From Capsulimonas corticalis (GTDB taxonomy: Bacteria > Armatimonadota > Armatimonadia > Armatimonadales > Capsulimonadaceae): a stretch of DNA of 64,000 nt. The position numbers were made by a program, and so were the translations under genes. This document shows positions 1 to 7,867 of the stretch, piece by piece. Location: the NCBI RefSeq assembly GCF_003574315.2, contig NZ_AP025739.1, positions 4,216,001-4,280,000 of the forward strand, written 5' to 3'. The first letter of the stretch is position 1, and the number at the start of each line of letters is the position of its first letter. Below the pieces are notes generated by a model, which was not told the origin of the DNA, ran no database searches, and worked only from the letters and a program-made list of their open reading frames with translations.

Positions 1-705
1 GCGGCGGCTGGCTCTGTTGTTTTGATGGAGGCATGCGAAAATTTGAGCACGTGGGATTTGTCCACTTTAACAGCAAACCCCATTGGCGAACGCGTCGCGG
101 ATGGCTATGGTTGCTTTACGGTTGCGAGTGACTCTCTGAATGGTCTTTCCATTGAGCGCTCACGAGCGGAGATCTCGGAGACGGGAGCGCCGTCAGAGCC
201 TGAGTCGGAAGCCATGCTTGATGCCCAGAGACGACTGAGTGATAAGCGTCTGCGTGTCTTTCTGGCCTACGAAGCAATTCAAACCGCAGCCAACGCGCGA
301 GGACTTCAGGGATCGAGTGTGATCCAGCGTGTCCGTGGCCCTTTGCGTGCGCCTGCCACATGGCGCAGGACTTATGCGGATTGGACATCAGGCCCAGCCG
401 AGCATCAGTTGAAGCCAATGGCGCGTGAAGGGTTGATGTCAATCAGCATGGAGATTCGTTTTCTCCATCATGGCAAGCTTTATCGTGAGCGTCTGCGCCT
501 CTGGGATGTCCTGCGCCGCGCGGTAGATACGGAATGGACGCCGACGTATGAGTTCGATGAGGCCGAGCGTCAAGCTTGCCAGATCACCTCGGATAACGTG
601 TCAAAGCAAATCTGGACCGAGGCGCGCGCCGCGCTGGCGCCATATTATCTGGACGTCCTCTTCCGGTCCCTTGCCCGCCGCGCCCAGTCCGAGGGAGAAA
701 AGTAG
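1..705 (+). CDS. 3' end of a RAMP-superfamily CRISPR protein (Csx10/Cas5-like?), cut by window edge
   Basis: The reading frame is open from base 1, so the gene begins upstream of the window; an internal TTG/ATG near base 22 is not a convincing start. The first residues read AGSVVLMEA, then IGERVADGYGCF around codons 27-38. An AGSV-type strand followed by a G-E-R-x-x-x-G-Y-G loop is the usual C-terminal glycine-rich signature of RAMP proteins (Cas5, Cas6 and Cas7 folds). Roughly 190 further residues are mostly helical, basic and unrecognised. It lies 3 nt upstream of the Cas7-like gene at 709, so both belong to one operon. Csx10 is suggested by the type III-D-like partners (Csx19, TIGR03986 family) but the diagnostic N-terminus is missing. 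Being a RAMP subunit of a type III effector is fairly safe; the exact family is inference. Confidence 0.6.
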   Translation, partial: AAAGSVVLMEACENLSTWDLSTLTANPIGERVADGYGCFTVASDSLNGLSIERSRAEISETGAPSEPESEAMLDAQRRLSDKRLRVFLAYEAIQTAANARGLQGSSVIQRVRGPLRAPATWRRTYADWTSGPAEHQLKPMAREGLMSISMEIRFLHHGKLYRERLRLWDVLRRAVDTEWTPTYEFDEAERQACQITSDNVSKQIWTEARAALAPYYLDVLFRSLARRAQSEGEK

Positions 706-708
706 TCC

Positions 709-2133
709 ATGGAGAATAGGAGAGCGCTTAGCGCACGCTGGACAATTACAGCGGATCTTGTGCTGATTTCCGCCGCCCAAATTGGCAGCCAGGAATCTGA
801 CTACTGTGATTCAACATTTGCGCGTACTTCCGATGGAACGCCCTTTTTAGCGGGAGCAACGCTCGCGGGGGCACTGCGCAGCGCGCTGTGCGATACACTT
901 TCGGGTTATCGCCAATCGGAGCCGGTAGCGGTGGGTGAGCTTTTCGGCGCGCTTGACCACCATGAGAGTGCTCTGATCCTATTCGACAGCTTTGGATGCA
1001 CGGCTGACGATCCCATTAGCGCCGGGATTGGCTGCATCGCTGAAGCATCGATCCGTGACGGAGTTCGGTTGGATTTGGAAACAGCGACGGCCCTCGATGG
1101 TTTTAAGTACGACCGCGAAATCCTTCTGCCTGGCTGTGTTTTTCCGCTGCGTTTTGATCTTCTTATTGATGCCGCGTCCGATGAAGGCCATCTGCTTTCG
1201 TATTTCATTGCTGTACTGAACAGTCTCGCAAATGGTGAGGTCCATCTCGGCGCACGAAAATCGAGAGGTTTGGGAAAGGTCGCCTGTTTATCATTTCGAG
1301 CGATACGCTACGATCTTGCTCAAATTTCGGGCTGGCGTGAGTATGCGCAAAGCGCATCCCATCTGGCGCCGCTCACTCCTCAAGTTGAGGCGTTCAGCAC
1401 TCCGGTTCAGGCAATCTCCAAAGCATATCAAGCGCTTCCACTTACTGAAATTAATGATAATCGGAGTCGCCTTATGGTGACTCTCAGTGTTGCATTAGCC
1501 AGTCCATTGATTATCAGGAGCCCAGGCATTCATGCCGCGGATCCAGATAACGTCCAGCTGACGGAGCATGGGAAGGCTTTGCTGAGCGGCGCATCGGTGG
1601 CTGGCGCTCTTCGAGCACAGGCCATACGGATCACACAGACACTCAATTTCGGAGCGTCATTAGTTGACGATCTTTTCGGGACATCGCCAGAAAATATGGT
1701 TCGCGATGATATCGGCGCAATGCCCATGGGCAGCCGAATTCGTGTGTCTGAGGCGTATCTTGAGGGAGCAAAGACATACGAGCACACGCGTGATCGTATT
1801 GATCGGTTTACGGGCGGTTCCGTTGATGGCGCTCTCTTTACCGAGAGCCCGGTTGTGGGCGGTTTGGCAACACTCAATATCGAGGTGCGCAACCCAAAGC
1901 GTGCGGATATGGCGCTGATGACTCATTTGTGCCGCGATCTGGTCGAGGGATTGATAACCATTGGTGGGGAAGCTGCGGCGGGGCGCGGCTGCCTGACTGG
2001 CTCCGCTATATTGAGCAAGTCTGGATCAGTAGGTTCGGTGCGAGTAGCTCCAGGTAAGGTCGAGTGCGATGAGCCTGAAGCGCTCTCAGAATGTCTGAAA
2101 GCGCTTTTGAATGAAGAAGACTACAATTTATGA
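709..2133 (+). CDS. Tandem Cas7-Cas7 fusion (Csm3-like RAMP), type III CRISPR effector backbone
   Basis: The protein has 474 residues and two successive RAMP (Cas7-like) domains, about residues 12-205 and 245-445. Each has the 'LAGATLAGALR' / 'LSGASVAGALR' motif (residues 47-57 and 292-302), matching the PGSSLKGxLR motif of Csm3/Cmr4, and a glycine-rich loop near 179 and 419. Domain 1 has D31 and D34 just before this motif, where Csm3 carries its target-RNA-cleaving aspartate. Domain 2 has the DRFTGG motif (about 365-370), also typical of Csm3-like proteins. Cas7 subunits form the crRNA-binding backbone of type III complexes and cut target RNA. ATG start at 709; the stop overlaps the next start by 4 nt (ATGA), so translation is coupled. 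The two-domain fusion recalls the fused Cas7 chains of III-D/III-E evolution; that link is inference. Confidence 0.8.
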   Translation: MENRRALSARWTITADLVLISAAQIGSQESDYCDSTFARTSDGTPFLAGATLAGALRSALCDTLSGYRQSEPVAVGELFGALDHHESALILFDSFGCTADDPISAGIGCIAEASIRDGVRLDLETATALDGFKYDREILLPGCVFPLRFDLLIDAASDEGHLLSYFIAVLNSLANGEVHLGARKSRGLGKVACLSFRAIRYDLAQISGWREYAQSASHLAPLTPQVEAFSTPVQAISKAYQALPLTEINDNRSRLMVTLSVALASPLIIRSPGIHAADPDNVQLTEHGKALLSGASVAGALRAQAIRITQTLNFGASLVDDLFGTSPENMVRDDIGAMPMGSRIRVSEAYLEGAKTYEHTRDRIDRFTGGSVDGALFTESPVVGGLATLNIEVRNPKRADMALMTHLCRDLVEGLITIGGEAAAGRGCLTGSAILSKSGSVGSVRVAPGKVECDEPEALSECLKALLNEEDYNL

Positions 2134-2687
2134 CTACTCCTACCTCTCGTGAGATTTCCGGAGCCAATCTCGTTGCAATCCATGATCCATCGGAGTGTTT
2201 ACGGTGGCTATTAGAAAAAGGCGCTGATGCTCCCATTGGTTTTTCATCTCCCACGGTGTGGGCAGTTGTGCAATGCGGCGATACGCTTGCTTGGGGTCAG
2301 TATGGGCAAGCACAATGGCGGTGGACCTCCGAATTGGATTCTGAAGTACGTGCTCCAGCCATCGCTAATCTCTTTGAGGCCCGCGTCTTCTCGCGAGAGC
2401 GCGAAGCGCTGATCTGGCGAAGAGATGATGGTAAATTTGCTGGACGTACAGTTACTGATGCGACAATTTCGGATGCGCTCCTGGCGCCAATCGATGAAGA
2501 GTGGCTTTTTGAAGGCAAGGTATCGGGTTCTCAGGGAGATCTCTTTGTGTCACGCAAATTATTGGGGGGCAATGTGTCTGTCACGCCTCAAGGGCGCGGC
2601 GTTTGCATTCGCCACTACGTTGAAGCGGATCTAAACACGGGATTACTGCACATCGCTCTGAGCCGATTCCTCGAACTGCTGCGATAG
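2130..2687 (+). CDS. csx19: Csx19-like type III-D CRISPR accessory protein (TIGR03984-like)
   Basis: The 185-residue protein starts inside the stop of the Cas7-Cas7 gene. I assign it to the Csx19/TIGR03984 family from its size, its place beside a TIGR03986-like RAMP, and its characteristic centre: a VWAVVQCGDTLAWGQYG stretch (about residues 43-59), then LFEARVFSREREALIWR (about 81-97). Csx19 is a small protein of type III-D loci with no well-established biochemical role. No catalytic motif, membrane segment or zinc site is visible. The remaining uncertainty is family identity, because the call rests on recognition rather than a profile search. Confidence 0.7.
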   Translation: MTTPTSREISGANLVAIHDPSECLRWLLEKGADAPIGFSSPTVWAVVQCGDTLAWGQYGQAQWRWTSELDSEVRAPAIANLFEARVFSREREALIWRRDDGKFAGRTVTDATISDALLAPIDEEWLFEGKVSGSQGDLFVSRKLLGGNVSVTPQGRGVCIRHYVEADLNTGLLHIALSRFLELLR

Positions 2688-2731
2688 GACTGGGGCAATA
2701 AAATTGAAGGGCTGCTGTAGAGGAGACTGAA

Positions 2732-4939
2732 GTGCCGCCGTCCATTAAGCCTTACGCGATTACTCCATACAATTTCGTGCCGATGCCTGATCGGATCGTG
2801 ACTGGCGATCCGCTTCCCAGATGGAATTCGTACGCCTCTGACCGACATACCGGCTGGCTGGACGTCGAATACACAACGCTTACGCCGACGTATACCCGTG
2901 CGGCGCGCGGCGCAGGTGATCCCGCCGATCCGCCAGATTTTTTTCATCATTTCGATGAGCAACGGACGCCAGTGCTTCCTGGGAGCTCACTGCGCGGGAT
3001 GGTGCGCAGCGTCTTCGAAATCCTCACCTACAGCGCGCTGGATAGTATTAGCGATCGCACCTTATCATACCGATTCTTTGCTTCAGGGCAGAGAGAACTC
3101 AGGGAATATTACAGCGGGGCTGACGCAGCCCTCGGAACATTTGATACCTCGCGGCTATTTGCAGGAGTTTTGGAACAGTCTGGCTTGGATTATCAGATGA
3201 ATGTCGGTAATACTTCAGCGCCGAGTGCGGATAAGGGCTTCGTCGTGGTCTCGGTAAACGATCCTGGCTTGAGGCGATATATCCGGACGTCCTCACAGCC
3301 ACATCAGCCTTATCGACATATGGCGCCTCTGTACGAAACTCAGCAGGTGTGGGTCCGGCTTACTGGGACTGCAACATTATTGCGTGGGCAGCAGGAAATT
3401 GAGTGTCCCTCTGCGGATCTTGCTGCCCCTCATTCTTCTGGCGCAGTTGAGGGAATACTCCTCTTTCACGGGAAAGACATCGCCAGTCGTCGTTGGTATC
3501 AGGTTATCCTCAAGCCCAGCAGCCCGCCGTTAGCGACATATGAACTGCCGCAGTCCGTCTACCGGGACTACAGGGCCTGGGGACAGATGGCGCATGGAAA
3601 GAGGTTTGGAGGACAAGACGCGCCCCGCATGATTACTCTAGGTGCGCCAGCGTTTACTTTGGTGGATCGCAGCAGCAGCAAAGTGACCGCCCTTGGAGCC
3701 AACCTCATGCTCACCCTGCGTTACCGTCGTTCGCTCAAAGATGTGGCCCGCGATGCATATTCGGCTGCGGACGGGCTGGACATGACGCAGACAGTATTTG
3801 GTTATGTTGGGAATGACAATTCAATTCCACCAGTACGAAGCCGCATCGCCTTTGAGGATGCGTTACTTGTGGCTGCTCCAAATGGGATCTGGATGGAGGT
3901 AAGCGCTGTGCGTATACCTGATATCCTTTCGTCGCCAAAGCCTACTTCCATACAAACGTATCTGACTCAGTCTACTTCTGAAGTCGAGCCTCTTCGGCAC
4001 TGGGACAGCCCGAACGTTCGCATCCGTGGCGCTAAGAGATATTGGCAGAGGAGTCCGTCATCTGCCGAGAACAGCCTTCGTACTGCGGGGGATATGGCAA
4101 TCGGCACTCAGCAGACCAAAATAAAACCGATCCGCGCGCAAGTGAAATTCAAAGGACGCGTTCGGTTCACCAACTTAACCAGTGTTGAGCTGGCCGCGCT
4201 TTACGCAAGCATACAGCTTCCTGAGGGACTTGCGCATAAATTCGGCATGGGCAAAAACCTGGGATTGGGCGCTCTGGACGTATCTATTGTGAAGGTTAAT
4301 CTGATCGACACTGAGCGCCGCTATCGCACCTTGGATAATGCGGAGAGCTATCATTCTGAGGAGTATGGCCGCACCAAACTCGTGGATGGCTACACCGAGT
4401 TGATAAAGCGGATCTATCCCAATTCTAAACTGGAGAAGCAGACGTCGCTATGGAACTCCCGGAGACTGAAAGACTTTGCTGGGCTTTGTTCCTGGGAAGT
4501 GCGTCTTGAAGATGATCTGACGCGCCAGGTCGCCATTCAAGATTCCCGGAATGATACAGACGAGGATACATGGAAACATAACGACGATCAGTGGCGCAGG
4601 CGTCTGGTACTGCCATCCGCCTCCGACTTGATCCAAGAGGGGCGTCTGATGAGACAGCCATCGGATGTGATTACGCCTCGTCTTGAGAAAATGATTGCAG
4701 CTAAAACATTTCCGGCCGTGGCTGCGACACAGCAAACAAAATTTGAATACAAAGTTGGTGATTCCGTAACCGGGCGAATTCTGCCAGGGTATATTGTCGA
4801 ATTGCTCGACACGAGCGGATCCTCGACGGGAGTTCGGTTGCGGAACCTTCCGGTTATGATGCATGCGACAGGAGATATACTGCAGTTTAAGGTGGTTGAA
4901 TTGCGCGATGGCAAAATCAGCCGTGTCAAAAAAGCATAA
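2732..4939 (+). CDS. TIGR03986-like CRISPR RAMP protein with OB/S1-like C-terminal tail
   Basis: This 735-residue protein starts at GTG 2732 behind a GGAG ribosome site. Its N-terminus (residues 12-60) and the LPGSSLRGMVRS motif (82-93) match the large RAMP family TIGR03986 found next to Csx19 in type III-D loci. A second glycine-rich RAMP loop, FGMGKNLGLGALDV, lies near residue 505. The last 65 residues (from about 670) read GDSVTGRILPG...GDILQFKVVELRDGKISRVKK, which follows the G-x-V-x-G ... GD-x-V strand pattern of OB/S1 RNA-binding folds; I have not seen this tail described for the family. The likely role is a backbone or capping subunit contacting crRNA or target RNA. A 44-nt gap separates it from csx19; cas6 follows closely. 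Confidence 0.75.
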   Translation: MPPSIKPYAITPYNFVPMPDRIVTGDPLPRWNSYASDRHTGWLDVEYTTLTPTYTRAARGAGDPADPPDFFHHFDEQRTPVLPGSSLRGMVRSVFEILTYSALDSISDRTLSYRFFASGQRELREYYSGADAALGTFDTSRLFAGVLEQSGLDYQMNVGNTSAPSADKGFVVVSVNDPGLRRYIRTSSQPHQPYRHMAPLYETQQVWVRLTGTATLLRGQQEIECPSADLAAPHSSGAVEGILLFHGKDIASRRWYQVILKPSSPPLATYELPQSVYRDYRAWGQMAHGKRFGGQDAPRMITLGAPAFTLVDRSSSKVTALGANLMLTLRYRRSLKDVARDAYSAADGLDMTQTVFGYVGNDNSIPPVRSRIAFEDALLVAAPNGIWMEVSAVRIPDILSSPKPTSIQTYLTQSTSEVEPLRHWDSPNVRIRGAKRYWQRSPSSAENSLRTAGDMAIGTQQTKIKPIRAQVKFKGRVRFTNLTSVELAALYASIQLPEGLAHKFGMGKNLGLGALDVSIVKVNLIDTERRYRTLDNAESYHSEEYGRTKLVDGYTELIKRIYPNSKLEKQTSLWNSRRLKDFAGLCSWEVRLEDDLTRQVAIQDSRNDTDEDTWKHNDDQWRRRLVLPSASDLIQEGRLMRQPSDVITPRLEKMIAAKTFPAVAATQQTKFEYKVGDSVTGRILPGYIVELLDTSGSSTGVRLRNLPVMMHATGDILQFKVVELRDGKISRVKKA

Positions 4940-4980
4940 TTGGTCTCAGTATTGTCATATTTTTCGTGGTGGACCCTGGT

Positions 4981-5751
4981 ATGCCTGTTCGAATGAGATT
5001 TACGCTGATCGGCGACCCTGCGTCGTCACCGTTCGAGCATGCGCGTGGCATTCATGCCCTCGTTCTGGGATGGATTGCTTCCGCTGATCAGGAATCGGCG
5101 AAAGAGCTTCATGACGCAAATCAGCTGAAACCACTGACGATCGGCCCGCTGATACAATTAGGCGCCGGCGGCAAACATATTTTCGATGTGTGTCTGCTCT
5201 CCGAGTGGCTGGAGCCTCTGATCCGGACCGGAGCGCGCAATACCGACCGTGTCATTCTAGGGCGCAGTCAATACCACTTGTCCACCTCCGTGCAAGCGGT
5301 AAGCCGGATTTCCTGGGAAGACTTGCTGGACCGCGCTGAGCCGGTGTCATGCTGGCGAATTCGTTTGCATACGCCGACGGCGCATCATGCAGTGGGAACA
5401 ATCCGTAAATCGATTATTGTGCCCAGCCCCGAATATTATTTTGGCAGCTGGATAGCGCGCTGGAATATGTGCGCGCCATTCTCATTTGATCCCAATTTGC
5501 GCGACCTTATTGCTGAGCGAGTTGCTGTCTCGGATTGCTGCGGCCATACAGAGCGCATAACCTATGGCAGACGGCAAGTGGCTATCGGCTTTGTGGGAAC
5601 AGTCGCTTTCGAATTGCTCCAGCCACAATCTGTGCCGCCGCCGGCTCGTGCGGCCCTTGATGCGCTGGTGCGCTACGCATCGTTCTGCGGCACCGGGGTG
5701 GGATCCCTGCGTGGGATGGGGCAAACAGCAGTTGCAGACACCATAACCTAA
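4981..5751 (+). CDS. cas6: Cas6-type crRNA-processing endoribonuclease
   Basis: Cas6 cuts the CRISPR precursor transcript within each repeat to make crRNAs. The 256-residue length is usual. The C-terminus YASFCGTGVGSLRGMGQT (about residues 228-245) is the glycine-rich loop near the end of Cas6 proteins, where G-x-G-x-x-x-x-G-M-G-Q is the hallmark. The N-terminal MRFTL strand and IHALVLGWI helix also fit a ferredoxin-like first domain. I prefer ATG 4981 because GGTGGA lies about 8 nt upstream; GTG 4966 would add five residues. It is the last gene of the operon and ends 11 nt before the stop of a convergent gene. Histidines at 'THH' and near the N-terminus are candidates for catalysis but cannot be assigned by eye. 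Confidence 0.85.
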   Translation: MPVRMRFTLIGDPASSPFEHARGIHALVLGWIASADQESAKELHDANQLKPLTIGPLIQLGAGGKHIFDVCLLSEWLEPLIRTGARNTDRVILGRSQYHLSTSVQAVSRISWEDLLDRAEPVSCWRIRLHTPTAHHAVGTIRKSIIVPSPEYYFGSWIARWNMCAPFSFDPNLRDLIAERVAVSDCCGHTERITYGRRQVAIGFVGTVAFELLQPQSVPPPARAALDALVRYASFCGTGVGSLRGMGQTAVADTIT

Positions 5752-5762
5752 CCTCTCAGCAT

Positions 5763-6515
5763 TTAAGCCTTCAGGGCGTTGCGCAAAGCCTGCTCTGCAG
5801 CTTGTTCCAGCAGTCGGTCTTCATGGCTGAAAATCTCCTGCTTCTCCTCATCGCTCAGTCCTTCAGATAGCGCTGCTCGAACACGCGGGTCGATCAAAGT
5901 CTTGACTGCTTCGACCACCGCATTAAGCGCCTTGCCTGGATTAATTTCGGTTTCTCCCTCTGCGGATGAGGTTTCGCCAAAGTGAGACACGAGAAAATCG
6001 GTCAGGCGTTCCGTCGCGTGAGGATAGCGGAGCATAGTTCGTAATTCGCTGCGCGCCTGCATCCATGTTTCTGGCTTGTGCTCTTCGTCAAGCCGTTGCC
6101 CTGTCAATTCGCTGAAAATTCCGTCTCGCGGAGCTGCAATTCCACGCAGATCTGCGATATAGTGTGCGGCGCGATCATTCTGGGCGATCACGAACACAGA
6201 AGGAGATTTCAGCAGCTGCTCGACGTGCTCCCGCGCAAATTCTCGCTTATAATTTCCTGGACGGATATCCTTTTCAAGGATCGGACTTTCAGGCCAGCCA
6301 TCCATATCAAATTCAGGATCCTCAGGATCTTGAGGAGTTCGGATTGCGGTATGAAGAGCTTCATCCGCGTCAGGGAATTCAAACACCATTCCGTCGTACT
6401 CCAGTCGGGCGAACGCTAAGCCATTTCCTGAACTCGGATACGTCTCAAAGACTGCTGATCGGGTTTTTTCATGCTGCTCGGGGTGTGGCGAGCTTGGGAC
6501 ATGCTCAAAGTTCAT
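5763..6515 (-). CDS. Unknown acidic helical protein, convergent to cas6
   Basis: I do not recognise this 250-residue protein. It is acidic and largely helical, has no membrane segment and shows no obvious catalytic motif. The C-terminal 60 residues (VVEAVKTLIDP through AEQALRNALKA) look like an amphipathic helical bundle. Residues 80-130 hold a mixed segment with FVIAQNDRAAHYIADLRG. It is transcribed toward cas6 with only 11 nt between the stop codons, and its promoter would lie in the A+T-rich region after 6515. The position beside the CRISPR operon does not prove a shared role. Codon use and length make a real gene likely. Confidence 0.65.
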   Translation of the reverse strand: MNFEHVPSSPHPEQHEKTRSAVFETYPSSGNGLAFARLEYDGMVFEFPDADEALHTAIRTPQDPEDPEFDMDGWPESPILEKDIRPGNYKREFAREHVEQLLKSPSVFVIAQNDRAAHYIADLRGIAAPRDGIFSELTGQRLDEEHKPETWMQARSELRTMLRYPHATERLTDFLVSHFGETSSAEGETEINPGKALNAVVEAVKTLIDPRVRAALSEGLSDEEKQEIFSHEDRLLEQAAEQALRNALKA

Positions 6516-7155
6516 TCATTCTGTGTTAGTTCTTGCTGCGCATATTGTATCTGGACTTGTGCGTGTAATCAACAATGATTTTTCGGCAGGATTACTGCTA
6601 CTTTATGATGAAATGAAAATGTGAAGCAGCGCAATTTACGCGTGTAGAATGGGTTGAGGGCAGCTGAGTTTATTTATCGATAACAGAATGGCGCCACAAC
6701 CATCGTTTATGGATAAAATCCTGCCATATTAGGGAGATGGCTTGAGAGCAAGAACGGTAATGAAACGCGAAAATACACACAGATTAAACAATACTCTATT
6801 CAGGGCTAAGGGCTTACGCCAAAATAACCGCTTCGATTTTTACAGCATTGCCCATCTCAGGGCGTCGTCTAAGTTGAAGCGTTTATTTTTGAATAAGTCC
6901 TAAACGTGGGAGTACGCCGTTCCAGCATTGTAACGGAAAGAGTATGTTCCAAAACTATCTAATAGTATGCTTGTCAGCTTGGTAGAAACGAAATATAAGT
7001 CTTGAGCCGTCGAAAAGTACATAGAAGTCATTCCAAAATGACCTGCTCTAGTAACAATTAATTAAACCAGAAGTCTTAGGGTTCAACGTTTTGGAACACA
7101 CCCGAAGCGTACAGATCGTATTGAGCATCACTCGTTTGCGCCGAAAGGAGTCAGT
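6516..7155. other. Non-coding 640-bp region with an 11-bp inverted repeat
   Basis: No convincing gene was found. The stretch is more A+T rich than its surroundings and probably contains the divergent promoters of the flanking genes. An exact inverted repeat TGTTCCAAAAC (6945-6955) / GTTTTGGAACA (7088-7098) brackets 132 nt. No CRISPR-like direct repeats are visible. A clear ribosome site AAAGGAG lies just before the ATG at 7156. Confidence 0.5.
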
Positions 7156-7533
7156 ATGTCAACATATCTCTTATTTCATTCTGCACCCGAAATGCACGAG
7201 GGGCAGCCGTCAGACCCGATGAACGATGTGTTGGTGGAAATCGACGATGACGTCGATCTCGACGATGAGCGCTCCGTAAGGTCAAAAGCAGGGCTCTCCG
7301 AGGTGATAAACACGACCGTGGTTCGTGCCACCATATCGCTGCAGGAAGCCTTACAGCGAACTATTCAATCCAACGTATACGCACTCCGCAATGCCGTGAA
7401 ATCATTGGAGGAACCCCCGAATGAGATGGAGATTTCCTTTGGCCTCAAGGTCACTGCGGAGGCAAGTAATGTCGCTGTCGGCAAAATCGGCGGCGAGGCC
7501 AACTATACCGTTAAACTGACCTGGAAAGCTTAG
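7156..7533 (+). CDS. Trypsin-co-occurring domain 1 (Trypco1 / CU044_2847-like) protein
   Basis: This 125-residue protein matches the CU044_2847/Trypco1 family by its pattern: an acidic N-terminal strand (NDVLVEIDDDVDLDD), a central helix (EALQRTIQSNVYALRNAVKSL), then 'PNEMEISFGLKVTAEASNVAVGKIGGEANYTVKLTWK', the typical 'FG-x-K-x-x-x-x-x-x-x-I-A..G.A.F.V.L.W' strand pair. In comparative-genomic work on NTP-dependent conflict systems this domain co-occurs with trypsin-like proteases fused to STAND NTPases, which is exactly the downstream neighbour. It is probably a partner or substrate of that protease. The ribosome site AAAGGAG sits 6-7 nt before the ATG. A 322-nt gap separates it from the giant gene. 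Confidence 0.75.
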   Translation: MSTYLLFHSAPEMHEGQPSDPMNDVLVEIDDDVDLDDERSVRSKAGLSEVINTTVVRATISLQEALQRTIQSNVYALRNAVKSLEEPPNEMEISFGLKVTAEASNVAVGKIGGEANYTVKLTWKA

Positions 7534-7855
7534 GCATCATTTAGGTAAGCTAGACTTTATCCATTTGCCGCCACCGTGTTCAGATGGAAGCGCGAAGCGA
7601 TCCTTGATTTTATGCATTTTGGTATTTGAGGACTACATGCGTAAATGTCGTTGATAGTTATTGCTGGACGTCGCCATAGATGGGGTAGCGTGTTTGGAAA
7701 TGGATGAACTCTAGGTAAGCGGCAATTTCTTCGCTGATATCGTTTCACTGGCGAACCTTTCGGGTTATAAGTCTCCCTTATCTCCCCATAACGTTGGGTT
7801 TGGTAGGGAGGGTGGGGACCGAACTGGTGAGGCGGGACTTCGTGATCGAAAGCTC
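7534..7855. other. Non-coding 322-bp spacer between Trypco1 and the STAND gene
   Basis: I see no supported gene in this spacer; short open frames on both strands lack ribosome sites and family resemblance. It may carry a separate promoter for the giant gene, but I cannot point to convincing -35/-10 boxes. Confidence 0.4.
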
Positions 7856-7867
7856 TTGGAGGTGGAA

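Noticed and set aside
1-7155. A CRISPR repeat array near the effector genes
   Set aside because: I looked for regularly spaced repeats of 25-40 bp and found none; the array must be elsewhere.
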